From NCBI GenBank assembly GCA_003134435.1, contig PLBE01000196.1, positions 57,698 through 110,143 on the forward strand: a DNA stretch of 52,446 bases, given 5' to 3'. The notes under the pieces are model-generated. The model did no database searches, was not told where the DNA came from, and was given only the letters and a program-made list of their open reading frames with translations. Below are positions 25,679 through 33,044 of this stretch, piece after piece (within the stretch, counting starts at the first letter, position 1; every line of letters starts with the position of its first letter). The position numbers were made by a program, and so were the translations under genes. Source of the DNA: Acidobacteriaceae bacterium (lineage in GTDB: Bacteria > Acidobacteriota > Terriglobia > Terriglobales > Acidobacteriaceae).

Positions 25679-26527
25679 CTAGACCCAGTCTACCCGTGGC
25701 GTCTGCGTGATAATCCCGGCATTATGCCCCATCTCAAGCAGGCGTTTGACGGCTTCCCTGCCGTCGTCGCCGTAATCAAGGGTCCGCTCATTGACGTACA
25801 TACCAACAAATTTATCGGCGAGCTGGGTATCGAGGTCGCGGGCAAACTGCATGGCATAGGCCAACGCCTCTTCGCGATGATCGATCGCGTACTGGATGCT
25901 CTCGCGCAGCGCCTGCGTGACGCTGGTCATGGTTTCCGGTCCGAGCGAGCGGCGGATCGCGTTGCCGCCAAGCGGCAGTGGCAACCCGGTAACTTTCTGC
26001 CACCACTTGCCGAGATCGACCACGCGGTGCAATCCCGACTTGTCATAGGTCAACTGGCCTTCGTGAATGATGAGACCGGCCTCATGCTTTCCTTCGAGAA
26101 TCTGTGGAATGATTTCATCGAAAGGAACCACTTCAACCTCAACGCCCGGCGCGAACAGTTCGAGCGCCAGATAGGCCGTGGTGAGTTTGCCCGGTATCGC
26201 GATCTTCCTATGCTTAATCTCCTCCTGTGTGAAGGGGCGGGTGGAAACCAGCATGGGGCCGTAGCCGTCGCCCACGCTGCCGCCGCAGGACATGAGCGCG
26301 TATTTTTCCTGAATGTAAGGATAGGCGTGGAACGAAATCGCAGTCACGTCGTAGACGCCTTCCTGCGCCTGGCGATTTAACTTTTCGATATCACAGAGAG
26401 TGTGGTTGAATTTCAACCCGGGCACCCGAACCTTGTTGGTGGCCAAACCGTAAAACATAAAGGCATCGTCGGAGTCCGGACTGTGGGCCACCGAGATTTC
26501 GCGAACTGGAGAAGATACCGTACTCAT
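25679..26527 (-). CDS. mqnD: 1,4-dihydroxy-6-naphthoate synthase (futalosine pathway)
   Basis: A 282-residue enzyme that converts cyclic de-hypoxanthine futalosine to 1,4-dihydroxy-6-naphthoate in menaquinone synthesis. It has the periplasmic-binding-protein-like fold used by MqnA and MqnD. The N-terminal AHSPDSDDAFMFYGL (14-28) and the central IHEGQLTY (154-161) are MqnD signatures; H155 corresponds to the histidine regarded as catalytic. YGPMLVSTRPF and GGNAIRRSLG also fit. Two other genes of the pathway, mqnA and mqnC, lie 5-11 kb away on the opposite strand. It is 179 bases downstream of bioY on the same strand. Neither mqnB nor mqnE is in the window. Confidence 0.95.
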   Translation of the reverse strand: MSTVSSPVREISVAHSPDSDDAFMFYGLATNKVRVPGLKFNHTLCDIEKLNRQAQEGVYDVTAISFHAYPYIQEKYALMSCGGSVGDGYGPMLVSTRPFTQEEIKHRKIAIPGKLTTAYLALELFAPGVEVEVVPFDEIIPQILEGKHEAGLIIHEGQLTYDKSGLHRVVDLGKWWQKVTGLPLPLGGNAIRRSLGPETMTSVTQALRESIQYAIDHREEALAYAMQFARDLDTQLADKFVGMYVNERTLDYGDDGREAVKRLLEMGHNAGIITQTPRVDWV

Positions 26528-26706
26528 AAGATGGCGTGATCCTGTTCTATAAGTTGTTGACGCTAGGAGATATTGGACTTCGAGAGCGCAGGCCCTAAAG
26601 GAAGGATTGTTCTCGCAGTAGATTCGGCGTCGCTAAGCCGGTATAAATCCCTGATGATCAATCTTCGTTAGGAATCGCCATTTTGCGAATCTCCATGCCT
26701 TTTAAC

Positions 26707-27279
26707 TCACGCTTGCGACCCGGACTGCCGGTGCCATCGCGCGGCGACGGCGGCGGCCATCAGCACCTTGATGACTTCTGCAAACACAAACCAGTAGAGG
26801 CCGAAGCGGATCGCCAGAGAAATCGAATGGGTCAGCACGGCGAGCCAGCTTAGTCCGCTGGCGAAGAGTACGACTTCCGCCGCCACGGCCGACAACGCGG
26901 CCCAGCCGAAGCGACGAGAGCTGTGCTCATAGATATAGCCGGCGATGAAGGCGACCAGGGGATAAGCGAGGAGGAAGCCGCCAGTCGGACCGAGCAGGTA
27001 GGCAATTCCGGCGCCCATGCTGAATACCGGCATGCCGCACGCGCCTTCGATGAGGTAGAGCGCGAGCGCGGCGAAACCGCGGCGCGAACCAAGCGCCAAC
27101 CCTACCGCCAGAACTCCGAAGTTTTGCAAGGTAAGTGGCACGGGCGTGAAGGGCAACGGCACAGAGACCCGTGCGCACAAGGCAACGAACAGGCTGGCCG
27201 TAATCACAATGGCGGCCTGCTTGGCAATCTCCAGCGACCGGCTCTGCTGACCGAGCACTTGAGTAGCTACTCTAGACAT
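26707..27279 (-). CDS. bioY: Biotin transporter substrate-binding subunit BioY
   Basis: A 190-residue inner-membrane protein with six hydrophobic segments, the S-component of an ECF-type biotin transporter. The diagnostic stretch VPLPFTPVPLTLQNFGVLAV (about 40-59) is followed by LGSRRGFAALALYLIEGACG and the GPTGGFLLAYP loop (about 97-107), which together are typical of BioY and form the biotin site. BioY can work alone or with a shared EcfA/EcfT energising module; neither is nearby, so it probably uses a shared module or works solo. A 50-residue membrane ORF lies 41 bases upstream in the same direction. I see no BirA-type operator or riboswitch upstream. Confidence 0.95.
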   Translation of the reverse strand: MSRVATQVLGQQSRSLEIAKQAAIVITASLFVALCARVSVPLPFTPVPLTLQNFGVLAVGLALGSRRGFAALALYLIEGACGMPVFSMGAGIAYLLGPTGGFLLAYPLVAFIAGYIYEHSSRRFGWAALSAVAAEVVLFASGLSWLAVLTHSISLAIRFGLYWFVFAEVIKVLMAAAVAARWHRQSGSQA

Positions 27280-27320
27280 GGCGTTCCTTTCTTAACCACT
27301 TCGCGGATCGAACCGGCGGA

Positions 27321-27473
27321 TCAGGCCTCAGGCGGCGTATGGTCGAGGCCGTTGAGTTCCGCTCGGGGCGCGGCCGAGCGCTTCATTTGCCGCCGGACCC
27401 GCATGTAGAGCGTGAGCGCAACCGACACCACCACCAGGGTACTGACTCCCAGTATGAGAAACCACCAGAGCAT
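27321..27473 (-). CDS. Small single-helix membrane protein upstream of bioY
   Basis: A 50-residue open frame from ATG at 27473 to TGA at 27321. It starts MLWWFLILGVSTLVVVSVAL, a single membrane helix of about 22 residues, followed by a strongly basic RVRRQMKR segment and a polar tail ending in HTPPEA. This is the layout of a type I/III small inner-membrane protein with its C-terminus in the cytoplasm. It ends 41 bases before bioY on the same strand, so it is probably co-transcribed. The ribosome-binding site is weak (GTGCGG). It could be an accessory subunit of the transporter or unrelated; no family is recognised. The balanced codon use and the TM-then-basic order favour a real gene. Confidence 0.5.
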   Translation of the reverse strand: MLWWFLILGVSTLVVVSVALTLYMRVRRQMKRSAAPRAELNGLDHTPPEA

Positions 27474-27561
27474 CCGCACAGCTTAACTAGGATAGCAGAT
27501 GGCCGACGACTGGAATGTGCCCTGAATCACAGAATGAATGAAAGACGCGACCCGGCTGCGG

Positions 27562-28026
27562 TCAGCCTTTCTTCGCCGGCTTGGCCATTGTCTTGAGGCG
27601 ATTCTCAACGTTCTTCGAGAAACGTTCGAGACGCTTGCGCGCGGTTTTCGATCCGGTAGCCACCTTCTCAATATTTGCAAAGATCTCGGGATTGTTCATT
27701 TTCTCCCGGATTTCTTTGAGGAAGGGGTGAATTTTGGCGAAGATCAAGAACATCTCGCCGCAAATGCCGGGCTGCAGGAAGAGCTCTTCGTTGAGGGCTC
27801 CCTGCAAGACCAGAGCAGCCGCCATGTCCCAATAGCCGCCGACCTGGCGCATCCAGGCATTTTCCTGGCTGGGGAATGCGTTGGCAACCTTCAGCACATC
27901 GTCCGCGCTCTGCGGCCAGAACTCCGCGGTATACCAGTTTCTTGCCTTGCGCATCTCCGCTTCCCGGCGCAGGTCATAGAGTTTTAGAACGACCTGGGCA
28001 TCGTGCGCTGTCGCTTTATTTGCCAT
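27562..28026 (-). CDS. Conserved-looking hypothetical protein
   Basis: A 154-residue soluble, mostly helical protein without signal peptide, cysteine cluster or known motif. It begins with a charged helix (AQVVLKLYDLRREAEMRKAR) followed by NWYTAEFWPQSADDVLKVAN, then a hydrophobic middle segment that might pack as a helical bundle, and ends in a basic tail rich in Lys (ENRLKTMAKPAKKG). GAGG lies ten bases before the ATG, supporting the start. It sits between topA and the small membrane ORF on the same strand and is probably part of the same transcription unit (79 bases after topA). Function unknown. The basic tail could bind nucleic acid, but that is only a guess. Confidence 0.8.
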   Translation of the reverse strand: MANKATAHDAQVVLKLYDLRREAEMRKARNWYTAEFWPQSADDVLKVANAFPSQENAWMRQVGGYWDMAAALVLQGALNEELFLQPGICGEMFLIFAKIHPFLKEIREKMNNPEIFANIEKVATGSKTARKRLERFSKNVENRLKTMAKPAKKG

Positions 28027-28104
28027 ATTGTTCGCCTCACTTTCTGCTTGATTTCTTCCCGTTGCCTGGAACTTTCACACTTTCTTCTAAGCGCCCGCGG
28101 CTGG

Positions 28105-30609
28105 TCAGGCCTTTGATACTTCTGCAGTCGCGCCTTCGGCCTCGCGCTCGTACTCGCATTCTTTGTTGGGGCACGCGATCACCGTTCCATCTTTGCGGAT
28201 TCTTTCCACCAGGTATTCATGACCGCAATCGGGACACTTTTCGGCGATCGGCTTAGCGGCGGACGTGAACTTACATTTCGGATAATTTCCGCAGCCGTAA
28301 AAAGTGTTGCCCTTGCGCGCTCGTTTTTCGACCAGTTCGCCTTCTTTGCACTCGGGACACTTCACGCCAATGAAATTCTGCTTCACATACTTGCATTCCG
28401 GATACCCGCTGCACGATGTGAACTCGCCAAAGCGGCCATGCCGAAGGATCAAGTTGCGCTTACATAGCGGACAAGTTTCATCCAGTGGAATGTCAGGCAC
28501 CTTCTTGCCCTGATCGAGCCGCCGAGTCGTCTTGCAGTCCGGATACCCGGTGCAGGCCATGAACTGCCCGAAGCGTCCGCGTTTCAGCACCATCACGCGG
28601 CCGCAATTTTCGCAGTATTCCTCTTGCGCCGTCTCCTGCACATCGGCCGAGTCGAGATCGGGTAAATTGATCGGGTTCTCTTTGGTGAACTTGCAGGTGT
28701 CGGGATTTTCCTTGTCGTAAGTGCTGCAGGCGTAGAAGGAGCCGTGCTTGCCCCACTTGATGACCAGCGGCGCCCCGCAGAGTTCGCATTTTTCGTCGGT
28801 CGGCTTCTCCATACGCTTGATGTTTTCCATGTGCTTCTCGGCGTAGCGGAGGTCCTTCGAAAACTTCTGGTAAAACTCGGTGAGGGCGCCGTTCCCCGTC
28901 TGCTTGCCCTCTTCAATCTCGTCGAGTTCTTCTTCCAGGCGCGCGGTGTATTGAAAGTCAAAAATATCTTTGAAGTTCTCGACCAGCAGATCGGTCACCA
29001 CCAATCCGATTTCGGTGGGCACAAACTTGCCCCCGACTTTCTGCGCGTACATGCGCTCCTGAATCGTGCTGAGAATGGTGGCGTAGGTCGACGGACGGCC
29101 AATGCCGCGCTCTTCCAATTCCTTCACCAGCGAAGCTTCGTTGAAGCGCGGGGGCGGTTCGGTGAAATGCTGCTCCGGCGACAGCGACTTCAAAGTCAGC
29201 CTCTGCCCCGCTTCGAGCGGCGGCAGTTTGTGCTTCAACTCCTCGTCTTCCTCATCTTTATTATCTTTCGATTCCTCATAAACCTTTAGGAATCCGTCGA
29301 ACTTCGGCACCGATCCGGTGACGCGGAACTGGAACACATCGGTTCCAGACGTGGCGTCAATGTCGACCGTGGTCTGGTCAAATACGGCGGGATTCATCTG
29401 CGACGCGACAAAGCGCTGCCAGATCAGTTTGTAAACCTTGAATTCGTCTTCCTGCAGATACTGTTTGACCTGGTCGGGATGACGCACCGCCGAAGTCGGG
29501 CGAATGGCCTCGTGCGCCGCCTGCGCTTCCTTCTTCTCCTTATATGTATTGGGAGAAGCGGGCAGATACTGCGCTCCATACTCGCTCGTGATGTAGTCGC
29601 GGACCTCGGTGATCGCCTCGGCGGAAACGCGAGTCGAATCGGTTCGCATATAGGTGATCAGGCCGACCAGTCCTTCGGCGCCCAGTTCGACACCTTCATA
29701 CAAGCGTTGTGCGATCATCATGGTGCGTTTCACGCTGAAGCGCAGCTTGCGGGAGGAATCCTGTTGCAGTTTGCTGGTGGTGAATGGCGGAGTGGCATTG
29801 CGACGCCGCTCTTTCTTCTCCGCCGAACGGACCACCCAGTCGGCTTTTTCGAGCGCCAGGCGAATCTGTTCCGCTTGCTCGCCATTGACAACTTCAACCT
29901 TCTCGTCGCCCTTCCCCAGAAAGCGCGCGTCAAATGCCGGAGGCTTGGCGGCGGCAAGATTCGCGTCGATCGTCCAGTATTCTTTTTTCTCGAAGGCTTT
30001 GATTTCGCGTTCGCGATCGACGATTAAGCGCAGCGCCACCGTCTGCACCCGTCCCGCCGAAAGACCGCGACGGACTTTGTCCCACAAAAGAGGCGAAACC
30101 TGGTAGCCCACCAGGCGATCCAGTACGCGGCGAGTCTGCTGCGCGTCGACCAGATTGCGATCGATATCGCGGGGATGCTCGAAGGCGGCCTTTACGGCGC
30201 GCTGCGTGATCTCGTTAAACGTCACCCGGCGGATGCGCGCATCGTCGCCGATATCGTCCGTCTTCTTTTTGGTGGTCTTTTTTCCCTTCTTGGTCTTCTT
30301 GCTCGAATCCTCACCCAGTTCGTCGGCCAGATGCGCGGCGATGGCCTCGCCTTCGCGATCCGGATCGGGCGCCAGATAAATGTGGTCAGCGCCGAGAGCC
30401 AGCTTCTTCAGCTTGGCCAGCACTTTTTCTTTTCCTGGGATGACGACGTATTCCGTATCGAAATTGTTTTCGACGTCGACCCCCAGGCTGCTTTTAGGCA
30501 GGTCTTTCACATGGCCGAAAGAAGCATCGACCGTGAATCCCTTGCCCAGATATTTCTGGATTGTTTTCGCCTTAGCCGGCGATTCGACAATGACTAGACC
30601 TTTGGACAA
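28105..30609 (-). CDS. topA: DNA topoisomerase I (type IA)
   Basis: An 834-residue type IA topoisomerase that relaxes negative supercoils. The Toprim domain has VES at 8-10 and the acidic DPDREGEA (82-89). The active-site tyrosine is Y320 in LITYMRTDSTR. A lysine-rich insertion (SSKKTKKGKKTTKKKTDD, 102-119) sits within the Toprim region. The C-terminus, from about 605 to 825, has five cysteine-pair zinc-ribbon modules, starting CELCG, CENCG, CPLCK, CPECK and CPDCG, each closed by a second cysteine pair such as ACTGYPDCK or GCGNYPKCK. E. coli TopA has three such four-cysteine modules, so this one is extended. It is directly downstream of dprA on the same strand, a gene order seen in many bacteria. 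Confidence 0.97.
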   Translation of the reverse strand: MSKGLVIVESPAKAKTIQKYLGKGFTVDASFGHVKDLPKSSLGVDVENNFDTEYVVIPGKEKVLAKLKKLALGADHIYLAPDPDREGEAIAAHLADELGEDSSKKTKKGKKTTKKKTDDIGDDARIRRVTFNEITQRAVKAAFEHPRDIDRNLVDAQQTRRVLDRLVGYQVSPLLWDKVRRGLSAGRVQTVALRLIVDREREIKAFEKKEYWTIDANLAAAKPPAFDARFLGKGDEKVEVVNGEQAEQIRLALEKADWVVRSAEKKERRRNATPPFTTSKLQQDSSRKLRFSVKRTMMIAQRLYEGVELGAEGLVGLITYMRTDSTRVSAEAITEVRDYITSEYGAQYLPASPNTYKEKKEAQAAHEAIRPTSAVRHPDQVKQYLQEDEFKVYKLIWQRFVASQMNPAVFDQTTVDIDATSGTDVFQFRVTGSVPKFDGFLKVYEESKDNKDEEDEELKHKLPPLEAGQRLTLKSLSPEQHFTEPPPRFNEASLVKELEERGIGRPSTYATILSTIQERMYAQKVGGKFVPTEIGLVVTDLLVENFKDIFDFQYTARLEEELDEIEEGKQTGNGALTEFYQKFSKDLRYAEKHMENIKRMEKPTDEKCELCGAPLVIKWGKHGSFYACSTYDKENPDTCKFTKENPINLPDLDSADVQETAQEEYCENCGRVMVLKRGRFGQFMACTGYPDCKTTRRLDQGKKVPDIPLDETCPLCKRNLILRHGRFGEFTSCSGYPECKYVKQNFIGVKCPECKEGELVEKRARKGNTFYGCGNYPKCKFTSAAKPIAEKCPDCGHEYLVERIRKDGTVIACPNKECEYEREAEGATAEVSKA

Positions 30610-30812
30610 TGTTTCCTCAATTTAGTGACAATGGAATTGAAACTAGCACGAATTGGCGGATTGCAACAACTGTGTGAAGTGCCGGCTACTCGCTCTTCGC
30701 TTCTGGCTGCCGGCAATCTTGCGACCTTCTCGTCATGCTCAGCCTTGGGCCAGCGCCCGTGCCGCTGACGCTGCGAACCGGCGCAGTTGCTATTTTCTCC
30801 ACTGTCAAGCAG

Positions 30813-31985
30813 CTAAAAGCTCTTCACAAAATTCTTCCCCGGCAACTGCCGCACTTTCCCATTCAGCTCCAGTTCAAAAAGCGCCGCAAAAATCTCGGAG
30901 GATGACATTTCGTTTTCCAGCAACTCCACCAGTTCATCGATGTGCGTGGATTCGTCGGCCTTGAGCAGCCTGAGAATATTTCTTTCGTGGGGCGAGGTCG
31001 CTTCGTCCGGGAATAGAGATGCAGTCTCTGCTTCGGAGGATTCATTTCGCTGGGAGCCGAGCGCATCCTGCACCTCTGCCGGAAGCTCTTCCCAAACGTC
31101 TTCCCAAGTGGCAACCAGCTTCGCTCCCTGCTTGATCAAAGTATTCGGACCCCATGAATTCTTGTTCGTTACATTGCCCGGAACGGCGTAGACATCGCGG
31201 TTTTGTTCGAGTGCGAGGCGCGAGGTAATGCGGGTGCCGCTATATTCGGCCGCTTCGATCACGAGCACGCCGGCCGACATGCCGCTGATGATCCGGTTGC
31301 GAATCGGAAAGTTTTGTGGCGCCGGCGAGGTCCCGACCGGAAACTCCGTGATCAATGCGCCCCCCAGCGCGACGATCTGTTCGGTGAGCCGCGTATTTTC
31401 CTTGGGATACATCACATCAATTCCCGTCCCCAGCACAGCGACGGTTTTCCCTTTGGCGGCGATCGCGCCCCGATGCGACGAGGTATCGATGCCACGGGCT
31501 AGTCCGCTGATAATCACCAGTCCGCGCGCTGCCAGATCAGTCGACAGGCGTTCAGCCATACCGCTGCCGTAGGGCGTGGGATGACGCGTCCCCACCATGG
31601 CAATGCCTGGCCGGTCCAGTACCTCGACACTTCCTTTCACGAACAGGATTACCGGCGGATCGTAAATTTCCTTCAGCCGCGATGGGTATTCGGGATCGCT
31701 CAGCGAAATAATCCTGGCGCCGGCTTCTGCTGCTTTCGCGCATTCCTGCTGTGCCAACTCCATTGACTTTCCCGTAGCAATCGATTGCGCCGAAACCGCC
31801 CGCATTCCAGCAGCTTCGAGTTCGGTAAGACTCGCCTGAAAAACACGCTCGGCGCTGCCATAGCGCTCGATCAATTTCTTGATTCCCGATGGACCCAGTC
31901 CCTGGGTCAAGGCGAGCCCGAGCCAGTAGACGCCGTGGCAGGAGGCTGGACTGGATGGGGCACCGGCTACGTTGGAAATGGACAT
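30813..31985 (-). CDS. dprA: DNA processing protein DprA (Smf)
   Basis: A 390-residue DprA, which binds incoming single-stranded DNA during transformation and loads RecA. An N-terminal helix-hairpin-helix/SAM-like region (LTQGLGPSGIKKLIERYGSA, about 28-47) precedes the Rossmann-like core: AMVGTRHPTPYG, ISGLARGIDTSSH, AVLGTGIDVMYPKEN, FPIRNRIISGMS and SGTRITSRLALEQNRDVYAVPG. A C-terminal winged-helix domain (about 320-390) follows. All core motifs are present, so the protein is likely functional. The start at 31985 is chosen because upstream codons give no family match; a longer version would overlap the divergent promoter region. topA lies downstream on the same strand. No other competence gene is in the window. 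Confidence 0.95.
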   Translation of the reverse strand: MSISNVAGAPSSPASCHGVYWLGLALTQGLGPSGIKKLIERYGSAERVFQASLTELEAAGMRAVSAQSIATGKSMELAQQECAKAAEAGARIISLSDPEYPSRLKEIYDPPVILFVKGSVEVLDRPGIAMVGTRHPTPYGSGMAERLSTDLAARGLVIISGLARGIDTSSHRGAIAAKGKTVAVLGTGIDVMYPKENTRLTEQIVALGGALITEFPVGTSPAPQNFPIRNRIISGMSAGVLVIEAAEYSGTRITSRLALEQNRDVYAVPGNVTNKNSWGPNTLIKQGAKLVATWEDVWEELPAEVQDALGSQRNESSEAETASLFPDEATSPHERNILRLLKADESTHIDELVELLENEMSSSEIFAALFELELNGKVRQLPGKNFVKSF

Positions 31986-32047
31986 ATTGCGTGACCCTAG
32001 TCTGCGCCGGAAAACGCTGTCAAGGATGGCGCGCACATCACTTTCGG

Positions 32048-32053
32048 TATAAT
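32048..32053 (+). promoter_or_regulatory. Consensus -10 box just before mqnA
   Basis: A perfect TATAAT ends 10 bases before the mqnA ATG. A start site about seven bases further would put the transcript 5' end at roughly 32060-32061, so mqnA would be leaderless or nearly so. A good -35 hexamer at normal spacing is not evident. Confidence 0.55.
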
Positions 32054-32063
32054 CCGCAAAGTG

Positions 32064-32897
32064 ATGTGCCGGTTAAAGATCTCGGCTATTTCTTATCTGA
32101 ACACGGCACCGCTTCTGTGGGACTTTGAGCATCCGGAAGCAGGCGCGAGCAAGAGCCAGGAGTTTTCCATCTCCTACACCATCCCCTCGGCCTGCGCCGA
32201 GGATTTGCGTACGGGAACGGCGGATATCGGCATCATTCCGGCCGCCGCCTACACCACTGTTCCCGATCTCATTATCATTCCTGAAGTCGCGATTGCGGCA
32301 CGGCGCGCCGTGCGCTCGATCCTGCTGGTAAGCAGAGAGCCTGTCGATTCCATGTGGACGCAAGCCCGCAGCGTGGCCCTCGATACTTCTTCGATGACGT
32401 CGATTGCTCTGGCCAAGATTCTGTTTGCGAAGTGGATGGGCGGTGCGCGCGATTACAAGGCCATGGCCCCCGATCTCGAAGCCATGCTTGCCGCCTGCGA
32501 TGCCGCCTTGCTCATTGGAGACCCGGCATTGCAGGTCGATCGCGCACGCTACTTCACGCTCGACCTGGCAGAGGAGTGGGTGGCGCGCACCGGAAAGTCA
32601 TTCGTCTTCGCCTTCTGGGCGATCCGCAGGCAGGCCCTTGCCGGACGCGATGGGCGGGCTATTGCCCAGGCCTTCAAAGAGTCGCGCGATCACGGGGTCT
32701 CCCCCAAAAGACTGGAAACGATCGCTCAGCAGTGGGCGCCTCGCCTCCGCCTCGGCGTCGAGGTCCTGCGCGTCTACCTGTCACGCAACATCCATTATTA
32801 TCTTGACCCCCCATGCCTAGAAGGGCTGGCCCTTTACTACCGCCTGGCGGCGGAAATCGGAGCCCTGCCACCGGCCCCCGAACTTCAGTTTGTTTGA
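32064..32897 (+). CDS. mqnA: Chorismate dehydratase (futalosine pathway)
   Basis: A 277-residue MqnA, which dehydrates chorismate to 3-[(1-carboxyvinyl)oxy]benzoate, the first committed step of the futalosine route to menaquinone. The N-terminal LKISAISYLNTAPLLW (about 4-19) is the family hallmark, followed by IPSACAEDLRTGTADIGIIPAAAY (about 46-69, here cited in its key residues: the DIGIIP segment) and later ALLIGDPAL (about 151-159) and LDLAEEWVARTGKSFVFAFW. An in-frame GTG directly before the ATG at 32064 is an alternative. It is divergent from dprA across 78 bases and is preceded by a consensus -10 box that would leave almost no leader. mqnC follows 3 kb later on the same strand. Confidence 0.95.
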   Translation: MCRLKISAISYLNTAPLLWDFEHPEAGASKSQEFSISYTIPSACAEDLRTGTADIGIIPAAAYTTVPDLIIIPEVAIAARRAVRSILLVSREPVDSMWTQARSVALDTSSMTSIALAKILFAKWMGGARDYKAMAPDLEAMLAACDAALLIGDPALQVDRARYFTLDLAEEWVARTGKSFVFAFWAIRRQALAGRDGRAIAQAFKESRDHGVSPKRLETIAQQWAPRLRLGVEVLRVYLSRNIHYYLDPPCLEGLALYYRLAAEIGALPPAPELQFV

Positions 32898-33044
32898 GAG
32901 CGCTCTGTAGTGACTGCAAATTGATTTGTCCTCCAACACCTTTTCCGGCGTTGGTAGCCAGCGCCAAGCAAGACCTCTGGTATCGTAAAACTGCGAGATT
33001 GGGCTGGCGTCCCAGAGCACTGACTTAGAACCAGAAGAAGCGCA

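Noticed and set aside
27474-27561. Biotin-dependent operator or riboswitch before bioY
   Set aside because: No BirA-like dyad is visible before the small ORF or in the 41-base gap before bioY.
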